A stretch of 64,000 nucleotides of DNA, taken from the NCBI RefSeq assembly GCF_001999465.1, contig NZ_MQMF01000002.1, forward strand, positions 744,001-808,000, written 5' to 3'. Positions within the stretch are counted from its first letter, which is position 1. Each line of letters opens with the position of its first letter. The notes below the pieces were generated by a model. That model was not told the DNA's origin, did not search any database, and saw nothing but the letters and a program-made list of their open reading frames with translations. The position numbers were made by a program, and so were the translations under genes. Positions 7,683 to 16,825 of the stretch are shown here, piece after piece. The stretch comes from Fictibacillus arsenicus (GTDB lineage Bacteria > Bacillota > Bacilli > Bacillales > Fictibacillaceae).

Positions 7683-8192
7683 TTAAGTAGCCGCTCCTCC
7701 TCCAGCATTCGCACTGTTGTTTTTTTCGATTGCATTTACGCCCATCACAACTGCGATCAGTTCTTCAGTGGATAATGAATCCGAGTAATTTTTTAATTCG
7801 AAAGCTGCTGATTGAAAGAAGCCGTTCACTTTTTTGAACGTTGCTATTTCCGATTTGTTCTCATCAAGTATGGTGTATTCTTTTGAAAATGCCGGTGATT
7901 CAATTTCATATGTGGCGTTATGAGTGAGATAATGATACCGTTTCGAGAAGAATGAGAAAGAGGATTTAACCTCACCTAACTCAGTCCCATCTGGTTGTTT
8001 GATGTTCCATCTTCCTGAGAAAAAAGGAAAGCTTCCTTCAACAACAACTTCTCCTTTTTCATTCTCCACGTTCAAACTCGAACCGAATGCACTCTTTAAA
8101 TCAATTTCTCCAATTCTTTCTTGAGATTCATTGTAAATATCCGTTTTCCCCGAAGAGAAAAAATTATCATTAAAGTATACGCATTTTTCCAT
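7683..8192 (-). CDS. Tubby/LURP-one-like beta-barrel protein
   Basis: The 169 residues alternate short beta-type segments around Gly/Phe motifs (GKTDIYNESQERIGEIDL, GSFPFFSGRWNIKQPDG, EVKSSFSFFSKRYHY, YTILDENKSEIATFKKVNG). This is typical of the tubby C-terminal-like fold found in LURP-one/YxjI proteins and scramblases, whose bacterial role is unknown. A small Asn/Gly/Ala tail ends the protein. The start at 8192 is favoured because GAGGTGG precedes it; the GTG at 8201 lies inside that site. It appears monocistronic. Confidence 0.6.
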   Translation of the reverse strand: MEKCVYFNDNFFSSGKTDIYNESQERIGEIDLKSAFGSSLNVENEKGEVVVEGSFPFFSGRWNIKQPDGTELGEVKSSFSFFSKRYHYLTHNATYEIESPAFSKEYTILDENKSEIATFKKVNGFFQSAAFELKNYSDSLSTEELIAVVMGVNAIEKNNSANAGGGAAT

Positions 8193-8404
8193 AGTTACCA
8201 CCTCTATTTAAATGTGGATGTTACTTTTTCTTTGGAAACTTATCCTCTCTATATTCCACAGATTGGAAGTATATTCCTTTGTGAATTAGCAATGTGCAAT
8301 CTCCTGTGCATGTTTACAGGTGTAAAAGGCAATAACTTGGGATAATAAATAAGCGTGTGGTAGGATGATACTTATTCTTTATCGGGAGAAACGGGGTGAA
8401 ATAG

Positions 8405-10573
8405 ATGAGAAATCTTCATAGAAAACATGACTGGCTCGGCAGACTGCTAGCCTCGGACCCGGGAAAGATCCGCTTTTATAAAGCTAGCCGCGCGACGATC
8501 AGCTTAATTGCCTCAGTTTTTACAACACTATTGATCATGCGTGCTGCTGGTAATTTCGTTATCACACCTTCCATTGTTGCCGGTATGGCTGGATTGCTCG
8601 GAATCATGGCGGTCATGGATGACACGAAGGAAAAGATGAAAGTAACGACCTTGCTGATGGCCCCTTCAGCCATGTTTGGGATAACGATCGGCTCTTTATC
8701 CGGCAATGCGTATTACATCGATGTGATGATGATCATTATCATTTTTTGCAGTTTTTATTTGACCCGCTTTGGGGTGAGGTATTTTTCTTTATCGATGATC
8801 GCTTTTATGACGGTTTATATCTCTTCTGTTTTAAAGCTGCACAGCAACCAGCTGCCTTGGTTTTTCGCTGGTATCGCGATCGGTATTCTTTACGCGTATG
8901 TTGTGAATTTTATCCTCTTTCAAGGTACGGCAAAAAATCTTAAGAAAAGTATTCGTTCTTTTCATTTCCAGAGCAATCTTACCTTTAATCTTTTACTTAA
9001 TGCCATGAGAGACCCCGAAGTAAGTCTCAAACGCAAAAAAGAGATACAGAAGAATGTACTTAAGCTAAAAGAGTACGCCGTGATTGTGTCAGGATACATA
9101 AAAGCAGAAGATGTTAATGAAATGTGGCCAGGTTTAACTGCTTCACAGCTTCGGTTATACGTTTTTGATACCGGGATGCTTGCCGAAACATTATCTGATT
9201 CGATCCGGAGTTTGAAAACTGCGGATGCTCAAGACCTGGAGGAGATAAGACCTCTGCTCATAGAGGTCACCCAGTCTCTTCGAGATGCAAATGTACTTGC
9301 GCCGAATGAAGAAGGACAGAATTTAGAAGGAGCCGAACGAGCCGTTCAAAAGCTGCGTCTTATGATTCTGGACCTCTTGAATCGTGATCAAGAGCCAAAG
9401 GGCTGGGTATTTTTGATAAGACGTATTGAATCGATCGCGAACCATGTGATTGAAGGTGCTACTACGATACAACAGTCTTTGCATGAAAAAAAGACTGTCA
9501 CAGCTGCATCAGAAGAAACGGAAGAAGTTTTAGAAGAAGATGCTCCAAAAGAAGATACAGGTTTGAAGCCTTCCACGAAAAAAGCTTATCAGGCGTTGGC
9601 AGCTGGTGTTCTGTCCATCATTATCGGAGAGATCATCTCCCCTACACAGCCGTACTGGGTTCTGCTTACTGCGTTTATCGTCCTGCTTGGAACTGAATCG
9701 ATCGGCCGTATTTACACGAAAGGATACCAGCGTTCACTTGGGACTATTATAGGGGCAGTGATCGGCTTTTTGATGGCAAAGCTGTTATCCGGTCAGCCAG
9801 TTATTGAAGTTATCTTGCTGTTTGCCGTTATTTTCTTAGCTTTTTATTTACTCACCGTATCGTACACGATGATGAGTTTGTTCATCACGATGCTGATCGC
9901 GTTCATGTATGATATCTTGCTTGGCGGTATTACGTTTGAGCTTATCGGTGCCCGCGTTCTTGATACGATTGCAGGTGCATTGATCGCACTAGTTGTTTCA
10001 ACGATCATTTTTCCGAAGAAAACCAAACAAAAAGTGGCCGAATCCATCAATGAATTTTTTGAAGAACTTAAACCATATGTTACTGAATATGTAAAAAGTT
10101 TTCGTGAGGATGTAAACGTTAAAGAGCTTTCTGAAAAAGGGTTTTCACTGGATCAAAAGCTGAAGGCTATAAGAGATGAAGCTCAAACTTTAATGCAGCG
10201 GCCAGGCTCTCCTGCCCATACGGATATGAGCCGGTGGTTCACGGTGCTGTCTGCCATCAATTATTACGCGAAGCATCTCGTCGCTTCATCCTATCGAAAA
10301 GGATTCGACTATCCAGAAGAATTGGTAGAAGTGTTCAAAATGACCGAAGAAAAGCTTGGGCATAACATGGATACACTAATGGAACTGCTTAAGCGAACTG
10401 AAGTGGAAGACCCTCTAATGTACAGTCTTGAAAACGAACGTGAGCAAATCGAACGACTCGCTCCAAGCAGAAAACACTCTCAGCGTGACTTAATCCATCA
10501 TCTTTATTATGTATGGAGGATCAATCATTCGCTCATAGAGCTGGGTACAGAGTTAGGTGCCCGAGAAAAATAA
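8405..10573 (+). CDS. FUSC-family aromatic-acid/fusaric-acid-type exporter
   Basis: This 722-residue inner-membrane protein has two similar membrane halves. Residues 25-190 hold about six helices, residues 390-545 hold a second set (YQALAAGVLSIIIGEIISPTQPYWVLLTAFIVL...), and each half is followed by a long cytoplasmic helical domain. This double layout is that of the FUSC/YccS/AaeB group, linked to efflux of aromatic acids. GGGGTGAAATAG precedes the ATG. The substrate is not shown by the sequence. The small YfhD-like gene follows after about 90 bp and shares the terminator at 10882. Confidence 0.8.
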   Translation: MRNLHRKHDWLGRLLASDPGKIRFYKASRATISLIASVFTTLLIMRAAGNFVITPSIVAGMAGLLGIMAVMDDTKEKMKVTTLLMAPSAMFGITIGSLSGNAYYIDVMMIIIIFCSFYLTRFGVRYFSLSMIAFMTVYISSVLKLHSNQLPWFFAGIAIGILYAYVVNFILFQGTAKNLKKSIRSFHFQSNLTFNLLLNAMRDPEVSLKRKKEIQKNVLKLKEYAVIVSGYIKAEDVNEMWPGLTASQLRLYVFDTGMLAETLSDSIRSLKTADAQDLEEIRPLLIEVTQSLRDANVLAPNEEGQNLEGAERAVQKLRLMILDLLNRDQEPKGWVFLIRRIESIANHVIEGATTIQQSLHEKKTVTAASEETEEVLEEDAPKEDTGLKPSTKKAYQALAAGVLSIIIGEIISPTQPYWVLLTAFIVLLGTESIGRIYTKGYQRSLGTIIGAVIGFLMAKLLSGQPVIEVILLFAVIFLAFYLLTVSYTMMSLFITMLIAFMYDILLGGITFELIGARVLDTIAGALIALVVSTIIFPKKTKQKVAESINEFFEELKPYVTEYVKSFREDVNVKELSEKGFSLDQKLKAIRDEAQTLMQRPGSPAHTDMSRWFTVLSAINYYAKHLVASSYRKGFDYPEELVEVFKMTEEKLGHNMDTLMELLKRTEVEDPLMYSLENEREQIERLAPSRKHSQRDLIHHLYYVWRINHSLIELGTELGAREK

Positions 10574-10660
10574 AATCTTCTCAAATAAATTCTTCTCATA
10601 AAAATACTCTCAATTCCACAATCTAACAGAGTAAAAAAATTTCATGAGGAGATGATTTAT

Positions 10661-10852
10661 TTGAGACACCATCATCATAAGGGAAACAAGGACAAAAATA
10701 TTACTTCCCTTCCCCAAACCCCTAAGAATCAGATCGCAGATTCAAACAGTGAGGAGTACGAATTTGCAAAAGAATTGAACGCAGAGTACGAATTCGAAAA
10801 GAAGCCAGGTTTTGATACAACTGGGGTAAGACGAAAATCTGAAGAAGAATAG
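10661..10852 (+). CDS. YfhD-like small protein
   Basis: The 63 residues are hydrophilic: a His/Lys head (RHHHHKGNKDKN), the motif SLPQTPKNQ and an acidic C-terminal half (SEEYEFAKELNAEYEFEKK). The head and PQTPKNQ agree with the YfhD family of Bacillus, small proteins often grouped with spore components. GAGGAG lies 8 nt before a TTG at 10661, which is preferred over an ATG at 10652 that lies inside the ribosome site. Confidence 0.6.
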   Translation: MRHHHHKGNKDKNITSLPQTPKNQIADSNSEEYEFAKELNAEYEFEKKPGFDTTGVRRKSEEE

Positions 10853-10881
10853 AAGGATTTAAATAAAGTTTAGCAGCAAAG

Positions 10882-10914
10882 AAACAGCCACGACCACTTG
10901 GTTTGGCTGTTTTT
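10882..10914 (+). terminator. Terminator after the YfhD-like gene
   Basis: AAACAGCCA pairs with TGGCTGTTT across a 13-nt loop, followed by TTTTG. It closes the exporter/YfhD-like unit. Confidence 0.8.
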
Positions 10915-10941
10915 GTTTTATTCATCATTCTTTAAGCATTG

Positions 10942-10970
10942 AAAAAAGGCACTATGAAAGTGCCTTTTTT
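10942..10970 (-). terminator. Terminator of the mannosidase/PTS operon
   Basis: AAAAAAGGCACT pairs with AGTGCCTTTTTT. The stop of the alpha-mannosidase gene is immediately beside it on the minus strand. It may act both ways. Confidence 0.88.
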
Positions 10971-13571
10971 CTAGAACATGATTGACTTTACCTGGTTTTT
11001 TTTTACAACTAGTTGAACTTTGTTGTTTTTCAATTCAAGCTCTTCTTGTGATTTCTCATTTAAGTTTGTGAGTGAAGCATATTCCGTTTTATGCGGCAAC
11101 TCATATACTGCCTGTTTTTCTTCATTTGTTGGATTGTACAAGCGTAAGATCAATTTATTCTCTTTTTCAGCTTTTTTCAAAGTACTCAATACGACGTTTG
11201 GCTCGACCTCTTTAAATAAACTAAACGATAGAGGTGTCTTTATTCCAGAATTGTTAAGCTTCATGGCGTCGTGTGGAATTTTATTATATGTTTCAACAGG
11301 TGTTAGATATTCTTTTGCAATTCGTGCCACGTTTGCTTCATGAGTGTGTGTTGCAATCGCAAAATCTATGGTTTGCTTTCCAATCATTTGAGAATCAGGA
11401 GTTGGTAATTTAATTCCAGATGGTCGTCCTGGTCTGCGCAGCATTTCTTCTTTACCAAGAAAACCGACACTCCTAAATAAAGTTATGGCAAGGGTATCAA
11501 AATTTTCACCAGTGATTTCATATTCTCTCGTACTGTTGGTAAGAACACTTACACCATAATCATTATTTGAAAGACCCGCATAGGTTAGCATCGGATAAAT
11601 AGGATCTGGACGCTCGTCCCAATCTTCTTGTTCCCATACGTGTATGGCAGGGTCTATTACTGGACGTTTGATTAAGCCGAATTGATTATCGGATAGCGAG
11701 AATGCCGACGCGATGTTTGTCGGGATTAATGCTCTAAGCCGGTGATCCTTTGCATGATTGTTTATCTCCATTTTACAGTTGATTATCGGTTTATGATTTG
11801 GAACAGTAATAGTCAAATGAATCTCAACTGAATGATCAATCTCCTTCAATTTTCTTTTCTCTAGATTTGAAGGGACATCTAATCTATAATCTATTTCGAT
11901 TGTAGCTTCATAACGGTTTTGATTTATTTTTACAGCTGCCTTTACTTGGTCACTATAGATCACGTCTTTATTTGGCAATGGAGAGAAATCATATTCATCT
12001 CCGTCATCTCCCTCATTTTCCATGAGAAGAACATTCTCAAAGAGCTGCTTCAGTTTTTTATCATAGATATTTAATGTTCCATTCGAATTAACCGTGATTT
12101 CGTAAAAATCCGTATCCACTTTGTCCACATTAGAGATAGAAGATGATGTTTTCTGTTCACTTTCTGAAACGAAAAACGTTTTATATCCTATTGCAGGAAG
12201 TGTTTCTTTAAATTGAATCGTATAGTTATAAAAAGGATCATAGTTGCCATAATGTACGATCTGTCTATCAATTAAACCAGGGTCCATGATTTCACTTTCA
12301 AGGATTTCGAAATCCAATTCATTGTCATCTTTATCTACTAATTTGAATGATTTCAACTTCGTTATCACATTCGTTGTAGTTACTTCGTTACGTTCATAAG
12401 GCAATAAATTGAAAACCGTTAAGCGATCTTCTTGTTTTTGAGTATCCAAGCTATCAACGATTTTACGCTTATAAAATTTAATCAACTGATCGACTTTTTC
12501 TTCAGCCAGGAAAAAACGATTGCATATTTCCCTGTGCACTTTATCAGAACAGCAGCAACCGATACTGTCGTGTGCATGATTCTTCATGATTTCTTTCCAA
12601 ATCAGCTCGATTAAACCGTGATGATATTCAAATCCAAGGCTATATGCAAGTGAAGCTAATGGTTCTAATGTATTTGTGATTTTATTTTCGATTCTTGTGT
12701 TCGCAGCCTTAATATCCATTCTAGTCGAGTAGATACTGCGATGTACTCGCATGTATTTACCATCTAAAAACTCACCTTTTAAAGTTGGGAGATCCTGCTG
12801 CTTCTCAATTTCTGCAAACACATTTTCATATTTACTTAGGAAAAATTCCCGATCTGGGTAAAGCTTCCGCAACTTTTCAATTACCTCAAAAATATTCTTC
12901 TGAATGGGCATCTGATCATGACCATTAGGTAAAATGATGTTTTCTGTGGTTGCTCCTCGATCTAACACAGTGAAGTACTTATCCATCCGCTTTTGAAGAG
13001 CTTCTTCTTCCTCTGGTAAATACTTGCCTATCGCATAACCTAGAGGGAATAATTGTACAAGTACCTTCGATCCATCCTCTGTTTGCCAATAGAACTCCGT
13101 TTTGTCCGTACCATGGCGCTCTGAAGTTCCCCGCCAAAAGATGGAATAGTTAATATCAAACCCATTATAGATCATAGGCATCTGTGCGGATTGTCCAAAT
13201 GAATCAGGGAGATAGCCAATTCGCATAAAATCTCCATACTCTTCACAATCTTTTATTCCGTATAATAGATTCCGAACGATTGATTCAGCTCCAACAATCA
13301 TCTCGTCTGTCTGTGTATACCAAGGACCGATAATTAACCGGCCCTCTTGAACAAGTTTTTTTACACGTTGTTTATTTTCTGGTTTGACCGCAAAGTAGTC
13401 TTCTAATATAGAAGTTTGTCCATCCAAAACATAATAAGGATAATCCGGATTACTTTCTAACATATCCATGATCTCTTCCATATTGTTAACTAATAAAATT
13501 CTAGATTCTTCTGTTGAGAAATACCATTCTCTGTCCCAGTGCATATGTGGAACGATATGAACATTTTTCAT
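10971..13571 (-). CDS. mngB: GH38 alpha-mannosidase (MngB-like)
   Basis: This cytoplasmic glycoside hydrolase of 866 residues is close in length to E. coli MngB (about 877), which splits 2-O-(6-phospho-mannosyl)-glycerate. The GH38 zinc site begins with HMHWDREW at residues 9-16. The nucleophile motif YLPDSFGQSAQMP follows near residue 140, and NGHDQMP near 230 and HAHDS near 340 are further family blocks. The ATG at 13571 follows GGAGGAGAATAGA; the ATG at 13586 lies upstream of that site. It directly follows a fructose/mannosylglycerate-type PTS gene, so the pair imports and cleaves a phosphorylated mannoside. Other alpha-mannosides are possible substrates. Confidence 0.82.
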   Translation of the reverse strand: MKNVHIVPHMHWDREWYFSTEESRILLVNNMEEIMDMLESNPDYPYYVLDGQTSILEDYFAVKPENKQRVKKLVQEGRLIIGPWYTQTDEMIVGAESIVRNLLYGIKDCEEYGDFMRIGYLPDSFGQSAQMPMIYNGFDINYSIFWRGTSERHGTDKTEFYWQTEDGSKVLVQLFPLGYAIGKYLPEEEEALQKRMDKYFTVLDRGATTENIILPNGHDQMPIQKNIFEVIEKLRKLYPDREFFLSKYENVFAEIEKQQDLPTLKGEFLDGKYMRVHRSIYSTRMDIKAANTRIENKITNTLEPLASLAYSLGFEYHHGLIELIWKEIMKNHAHDSIGCCCSDKVHREICNRFFLAEEKVDQLIKFYKRKIVDSLDTQKQEDRLTVFNLLPYERNEVTTTNVITKLKSFKLVDKDDNELDFEILESEIMDPGLIDRQIVHYGNYDPFYNYTIQFKETLPAIGYKTFFVSESEQKTSSSISNVDKVDTDFYEITVNSNGTLNIYDKKLKQLFENVLLMENEGDDGDEYDFSPLPNKDVIYSDQVKAAVKINQNRYEATIEIDYRLDVPSNLEKRKLKEIDHSVEIHLTITVPNHKPIINCKMEINNHAKDHRLRALIPTNIASAFSLSDNQFGLIKRPVIDPAIHVWEQEDWDERPDPIYPMLTYAGLSNNDYGVSVLTNSTREYEITGENFDTLAITLFRSVGFLGKEEMLRRPGRPSGIKLPTPDSQMIGKQTIDFAIATHTHEANVARIAKEYLTPVETYNKIPHDAMKLNNSGIKTPLSFSLFKEVEPNVVLSTLKKAEKENKLILRLYNPTNEEKQAVYELPHKTEYASLTNLNEKSQEELELKNNKVQLVVKKNQVKSIMF

Positions 13572-13586
13572 TCTATTCTCCTCCAT

Positions 13587-15506
13587 CTATGCTGCTTTTT
13601 TCTGTGAAATTTCTTTCTTTTTATATTTACGAGTAAGAATCAGAAGAACCATCGAAATAAATGCTCCGATTAGTGCTGCCCCAAACCAAATGGATGCTGC
13701 TAATAAAAGTGAGTTCCCCTGCAGTAGGGCAAGTGAGAAAATACCTGCACCCGGTACATTTAGACCGATATCAAAATAAGCAACGATTGCACCTGTAACA
13801 GCTGATCCTGCAATCAATGACGGTATAACTCTGAGTGGATCATTGATCATGAACGGGATGGCACCTTCTGTTATCCCCGCTAAGCCCAGCAGCCAGGTTT
13901 GCTTCCCGACTTCTTGTTCTTGTTTGGTAAAATATTTTTTCCCGATAATCGTTGCGCCTGTTACTGAGAATGCTGAAACCATCTTGACAGAGGCAAACGC
14001 CGCATAAGGAACGATATTTCCGCTCGCCATTGCACCAATGCAAAACGTGTACGCTGCTTTATTTATTGGACCTCCAAGGTCAAACGAAACCATAGCTCCG
14101 ATAATCGCACCTAATATTATTGCGTTTGCACCACTCATGCCTTCAAGCCATTGAATAAGTCCTTCATTTACAAATGCCAATGGTTTTCCGACCACAAACA
14201 ACATGATCGAACCAACAACGAGTGTTCCAATTACAGGATAGAACCAGAAGCTTACAAAGCCAGCGAATGTCCCTTTTGGCTTTACGGTCTGTTTTAGATA
14301 TTTTAAAAAGTAACCCGCTAATAAACCGCCGAGCATACCACCCAAGAAGCCGCTTCCAATTAAGTTTGCCGCAACTCCTGCCGCAAAGCCTGGTCCTAAT
14401 GCTGGTTTATCCGCAATAGAGTAAGCCATATAAGCAGCTAGAATTGGAATCATCAGCTGACCCAAAAGAGTGCCACCGAGCTGTCGCAAAAGCCACAACC
14501 ATGAGCCCTCTGTATCATAAAGTTCTTGAAGTCCGAACGCTTGAGAAATAAATACTGCAGCTGCGAGAGTCATTCCGCCTGCAACAATGATTGGAATGAT
14601 ATATGAGATTCCGGTTAATAGAGAATCCTTAATCTCTGTTTTTACTGATTTTTGTTCTGTGTGGTCATCAAGGGAATGATCAACAGGCTCTTTTTTGGGT
14701 TGATTTTCAGCTTTCGTTAACGCTTTTTGTAAAATAGCTTCAGCATTTCTTAGTGGTTCTGCAACTGAAGTTTTCACCTTAGGAAGATGTTTAAAGCGTT
14801 CTTCATCCTTTACAGCAACATCTACCGCAAAGACCACTGCATCTGCTTGCTGCAATTGAACCTTTGTAAAGCGGTCTTCTATTCCATTTGCGCCTTGCTT
14901 TTCAACGAATACTCGAATACCCATTTCATTACCGGCTTTTATTAAAGCTTCTGCGGCCATATAAGTATGTGCAATTCCAGCTGGACAAGCTGTTATCGCC
15001 AGCACCGTCTTATTAGGGTTATGCGTACTTTTCGTTTTTTCAATGTCATGCGATTGATCTAGACGATCATATAATTCTTGATTTGTTTGCGCCTGCAGTA
15101 AATTATTTTTATATTCTTCATTTGATAATCTTGTTACGAGTTCTGATAAAAGGGAAAGGTGTGTTGATCCTTCTTCATTTTTTGGAATCGCTAACAAAAT
15201 TACTAATTCTACTTGGTTTTCAGGATCGACACTCTCCCAATCCCCAATCGGTCTTTCTAATGTAGCAACAGCGAACACTGCTTCTTTTACTGCTGATGAT
15301 TTTCCATGAGGAATCGCTAAACCGCCTTCAAATCCAGTCGGTGAAAGTGATTCCCTATCCATAACAGCCCGGTAAAACTCCTCTTCTGAATGAAGCTTCC
15401 CCTCTGCCATCAACTGCTTAATAAGATATTTTATTACCTCGTCTTTGGAACCAAACGATTTTTTTGTATTAAGTAAGGATACTGATGTTAATTTTTTTAA
15501 CAACAT
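13587..15506 (-). CDS. mngA: PTS fructose-family EIIABC transporter (MngA-like)
   Basis: The 639-residue protein joins three PTS domains. EIIA (residues 1-150) has the phospho-His in GGLAIPHGK (His67). EIIB has the phospho-Cys in ITACPAGIAHTYMAA (Cys174). A membrane EIIC of the fructose type fills residues 285-620. This is the domain order of MngA and of multi-domain fructose permeases. It takes up and phosphorylates a sugar at the expense of PEP. The ATG at 15506 follows AAAGGGGTTACAAAA; the longer frame from 15539 lacks such a site. With the GH38 enzyme downstream and an RpiR regulator upstream, mannosylglycerate or another mannoside is the likely substrate. Confidence 0.8.
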   Translation of the reverse strand: MLLKKLTSVSLLNTKKSFGSKDEVIKYLIKQLMAEGKLHSEEEFYRAVMDRESLSPTGFEGGLAIPHGKSSAVKEAVFAVATLERPIGDWESVDPENQVELVILLAIPKNEEGSTHLSLLSELVTRLSNEEYKNNLLQAQTNQELYDRLDQSHDIEKTKSTHNPNKTVLAITACPAGIAHTYMAAEALIKAGNEMGIRVFVEKQGANGIEDRFTKVQLQQADAVVFAVDVAVKDEERFKHLPKVKTSVAEPLRNAEAILQKALTKAENQPKKEPVDHSLDDHTEQKSVKTEIKDSLLTGISYIIPIIVAGGMTLAAAVFISQAFGLQELYDTEGSWLWLLRQLGGTLLGQLMIPILAAYMAYSIADKPALGPGFAAGVAANLIGSGFLGGMLGGLLAGYFLKYLKQTVKPKGTFAGFVSFWFYPVIGTLVVGSIMLFVVGKPLAFVNEGLIQWLEGMSGANAIILGAIIGAMVSFDLGGPINKAAYTFCIGAMASGNIVPYAAFASVKMVSAFSVTGATIIGKKYFTKQEQEVGKQTWLLGLAGITEGAIPFMINDPLRVIPSLIAGSAVTGAIVAYFDIGLNVPGAGIFSLALLQGNSLLLAASIWFGAALIGAFISMVLLILTRKYKKKEISQKKAA

Positions 15507-15562
15507 TTTTGTAACCCCTTTCAATTTTCCGTGTTCCACTTTGGTTACATACTAGCAAAAAA

Positions 15563-15589
15563 AAATAAGAAGTTGAATTCTTCTTATTT
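15563..15589 (-). terminator. AT-rich hairpin between the RpiR and PTS genes
   Basis: AAATAAGAAG pairs perfectly with CTTCTTATTT over a 7-nt spacer. On the minus strand it is followed by a run of Ts. It may end the regulator transcript or attenuate the PTS genes. Confidence 0.6.
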
Positions 15590-15621
15590 GTACACAGATA
15601 TTTTATTTTCTACGTTCTTTT

Positions 15622-15637
15622 TGTGTATTTATACACA
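15622..15637. promoter_or_regulatory. Palindrome, possible operator of the RpiR regulator
   Basis: TGTGTAT-TT-ATACACA is a perfect 7+7 inverted repeat 116 bp before the PTS start and beside the end of the regulator gene. A half-like TGTACACA follows at 15589-15596. A role as operator is inferred from position only. Confidence 0.4.
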
Positions 15638-16372
15638 TCATCTAACGGCATTCCAATAGTATTCAGAGAATGCCCGTACTATCAGCATAACCGGTGTTTT
15701 ATCCGTAATGTTATAATCGTTAAATTTTATGGCTGGAGAATAACAAAACAAATTAACGTCTGCTAAATATTGCAGCGTATTTTTGTTAAAGTGGGTAAGA
15801 GAAATAATACGACTGCCTTTTTCCTTTGCTATCTTAGCGACATCTAAAACCTGTTTGGTTTCACCAGACAAAGAGATGAGAAACAGAACTTCTGACGCTT
15901 CCATTTGGTTTACTTCATGAAGCATATCATGTCTATGGTTATAATATTCCCCATGCTTCCCCACCACTTTAAGGTTCTTTACAACCATTTCACAAAAAGG
16001 CGCTGTATCGCCAACTGCAAAGAAAAGAACACGACGAGCCTCTTGAATTGCCTTTGTTGCGGAAGCAAATTTATTTTTGTCGATCAAATCTATTGTCTTG
16101 TAAACATTAAAAACGAGTTGGTCTTCTGACTCTTCAGCTTTAGGTGTTTTGATTTCTTCCTTAAGGCTGATCTTCATCTCAGCAAACCCTTCATATCCTA
16201 ACTTTTTGGTTAACCTCGTAATTGTATTCGGAACAGTATAAAGTTTAGATGCTAGATGCTGGATAGATAAGGAGGTAGCTTCTTCTTTGTTATTGAGTAT
16301 ATATTCGATAATTTGATCTTCTGTATCATTAAGTTTGTATTCATATTTATGAACTCGCTCATCAAATAACAT
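15638..16372 (-). CDS. RpiR-family transcriptional regulator
   Basis: The protein (about 244 residues) has an N-terminal helix-turn-helix (residues 15-75, LSIQHLASKLYTVPNTITRLTKKLGYEGFAEMKISL) and a C-terminal SIS sugar-phosphate-binding domain (residues 95-240, with FFAVGDTAPFCEM and FLISLSGETKQVLDVAKIAKEKGSRIISLTHF). RpiR proteins sense phosphosugars. Placed upstream of the PTS and mannosidase genes on the same strand, it is the probable local regulator; E. coli uses a GntR protein (MngR) instead. The ATG at 16372 is chosen; a GTG at 16387 is possible. Confidence 0.82.
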   Translation of the reverse strand: MLFDERVHKYEYKLNDTEDQIIEYILNNKEEATSLSIQHLASKLYTVPNTITRLTKKLGYEGFAEMKISLKEEIKTPKAEESEDQLVFNVYKTIDLIDKNKFASATKAIQEARRVLFFAVGDTAPFCEMVVKNLKVVGKHGEYYNHRHDMLHEVNQMEASEVLFLISLSGETKQVLDVAKIAKEKGSRIISLTHFNKNTLQYLADVNLFCYSPAIKFNDYNITDKTPVMLIVRAFSEYYWNAVR

Positions 16373-16449
16373 GATTAAATGGAACACCTTCTTACTTTAT
16401 TAATAAGTAAGGTTATTATATCCGAAACAAGAAGAAATCCGAAATCATA

Positions 16450-16487
16450 ACAAAAAGGAAGAAGCGGTCCTGTTTCTTCCTTTTTTG
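16450..16487. terminator. Orphan bidirectional hairpin terminator
   Basis: ACAAAAAGGAAGAA pairs with TTCTTCCTTTTTTGT. It lies in the divergent region upstream of the RpiR gene and directly beside the CGCTCA array. No gene in the window needs it on either strand, so it may end a transcript that covers the array. Confidence 0.65.
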
Positions 16488-16490
16488 TTT

Positions 16491-16640
16491 TTACGGTACG
16501 TGTTCTTTTAATTATTACACGTTCGCTCAAGATTGTCCTATCTTCGCTCAAAATCACCGAGTTACGCTCAGAATTGACTTCATACGCTCAAAATGTCTCA
16601 CCTACGCTCAGAATGATGCCCTGTTCGGTCAAAGCTGCAG
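16491..16640. repeat. Period-20/21 intergenic array, CGCTCA class (copy 2) with hairpin head
   Basis: The head TTACGGTACGTGTTCTTTTA and the matching ATTATTACACGTT are the same as in copy 1. Cores begin at 16524, 16545, 16565, 16585, 16605 and 16626 (CGGTCA), so the steps are 21, 20, 20, 20 and 21. The remaining sequence to 16825 is AT-rich leader for the MFS gene. Confidence 0.85.
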
Positions 16641-16825
16641 ATTCGTTTATTAATACAACCCCATTTCCCGACCAAACTTCCTCAGTTTTCACCTATCACA
16701 CTTCAAAGTTTTACATAATAGCTTAAAACAACCTTTAGTGGTAATATATTTCTTTGTTGTGATGAACGTTTTAATCGATTTATTTATTTTATAGATGTTT
16801 TGCCTGTTTTTTGAGGAGGAATCAT

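Noticed and set aside
15083-15265. Short plus-strand frame inside the PTS gene
   Set aside because: Antisense shadow of the EIIA domain; composition is not protein-like.
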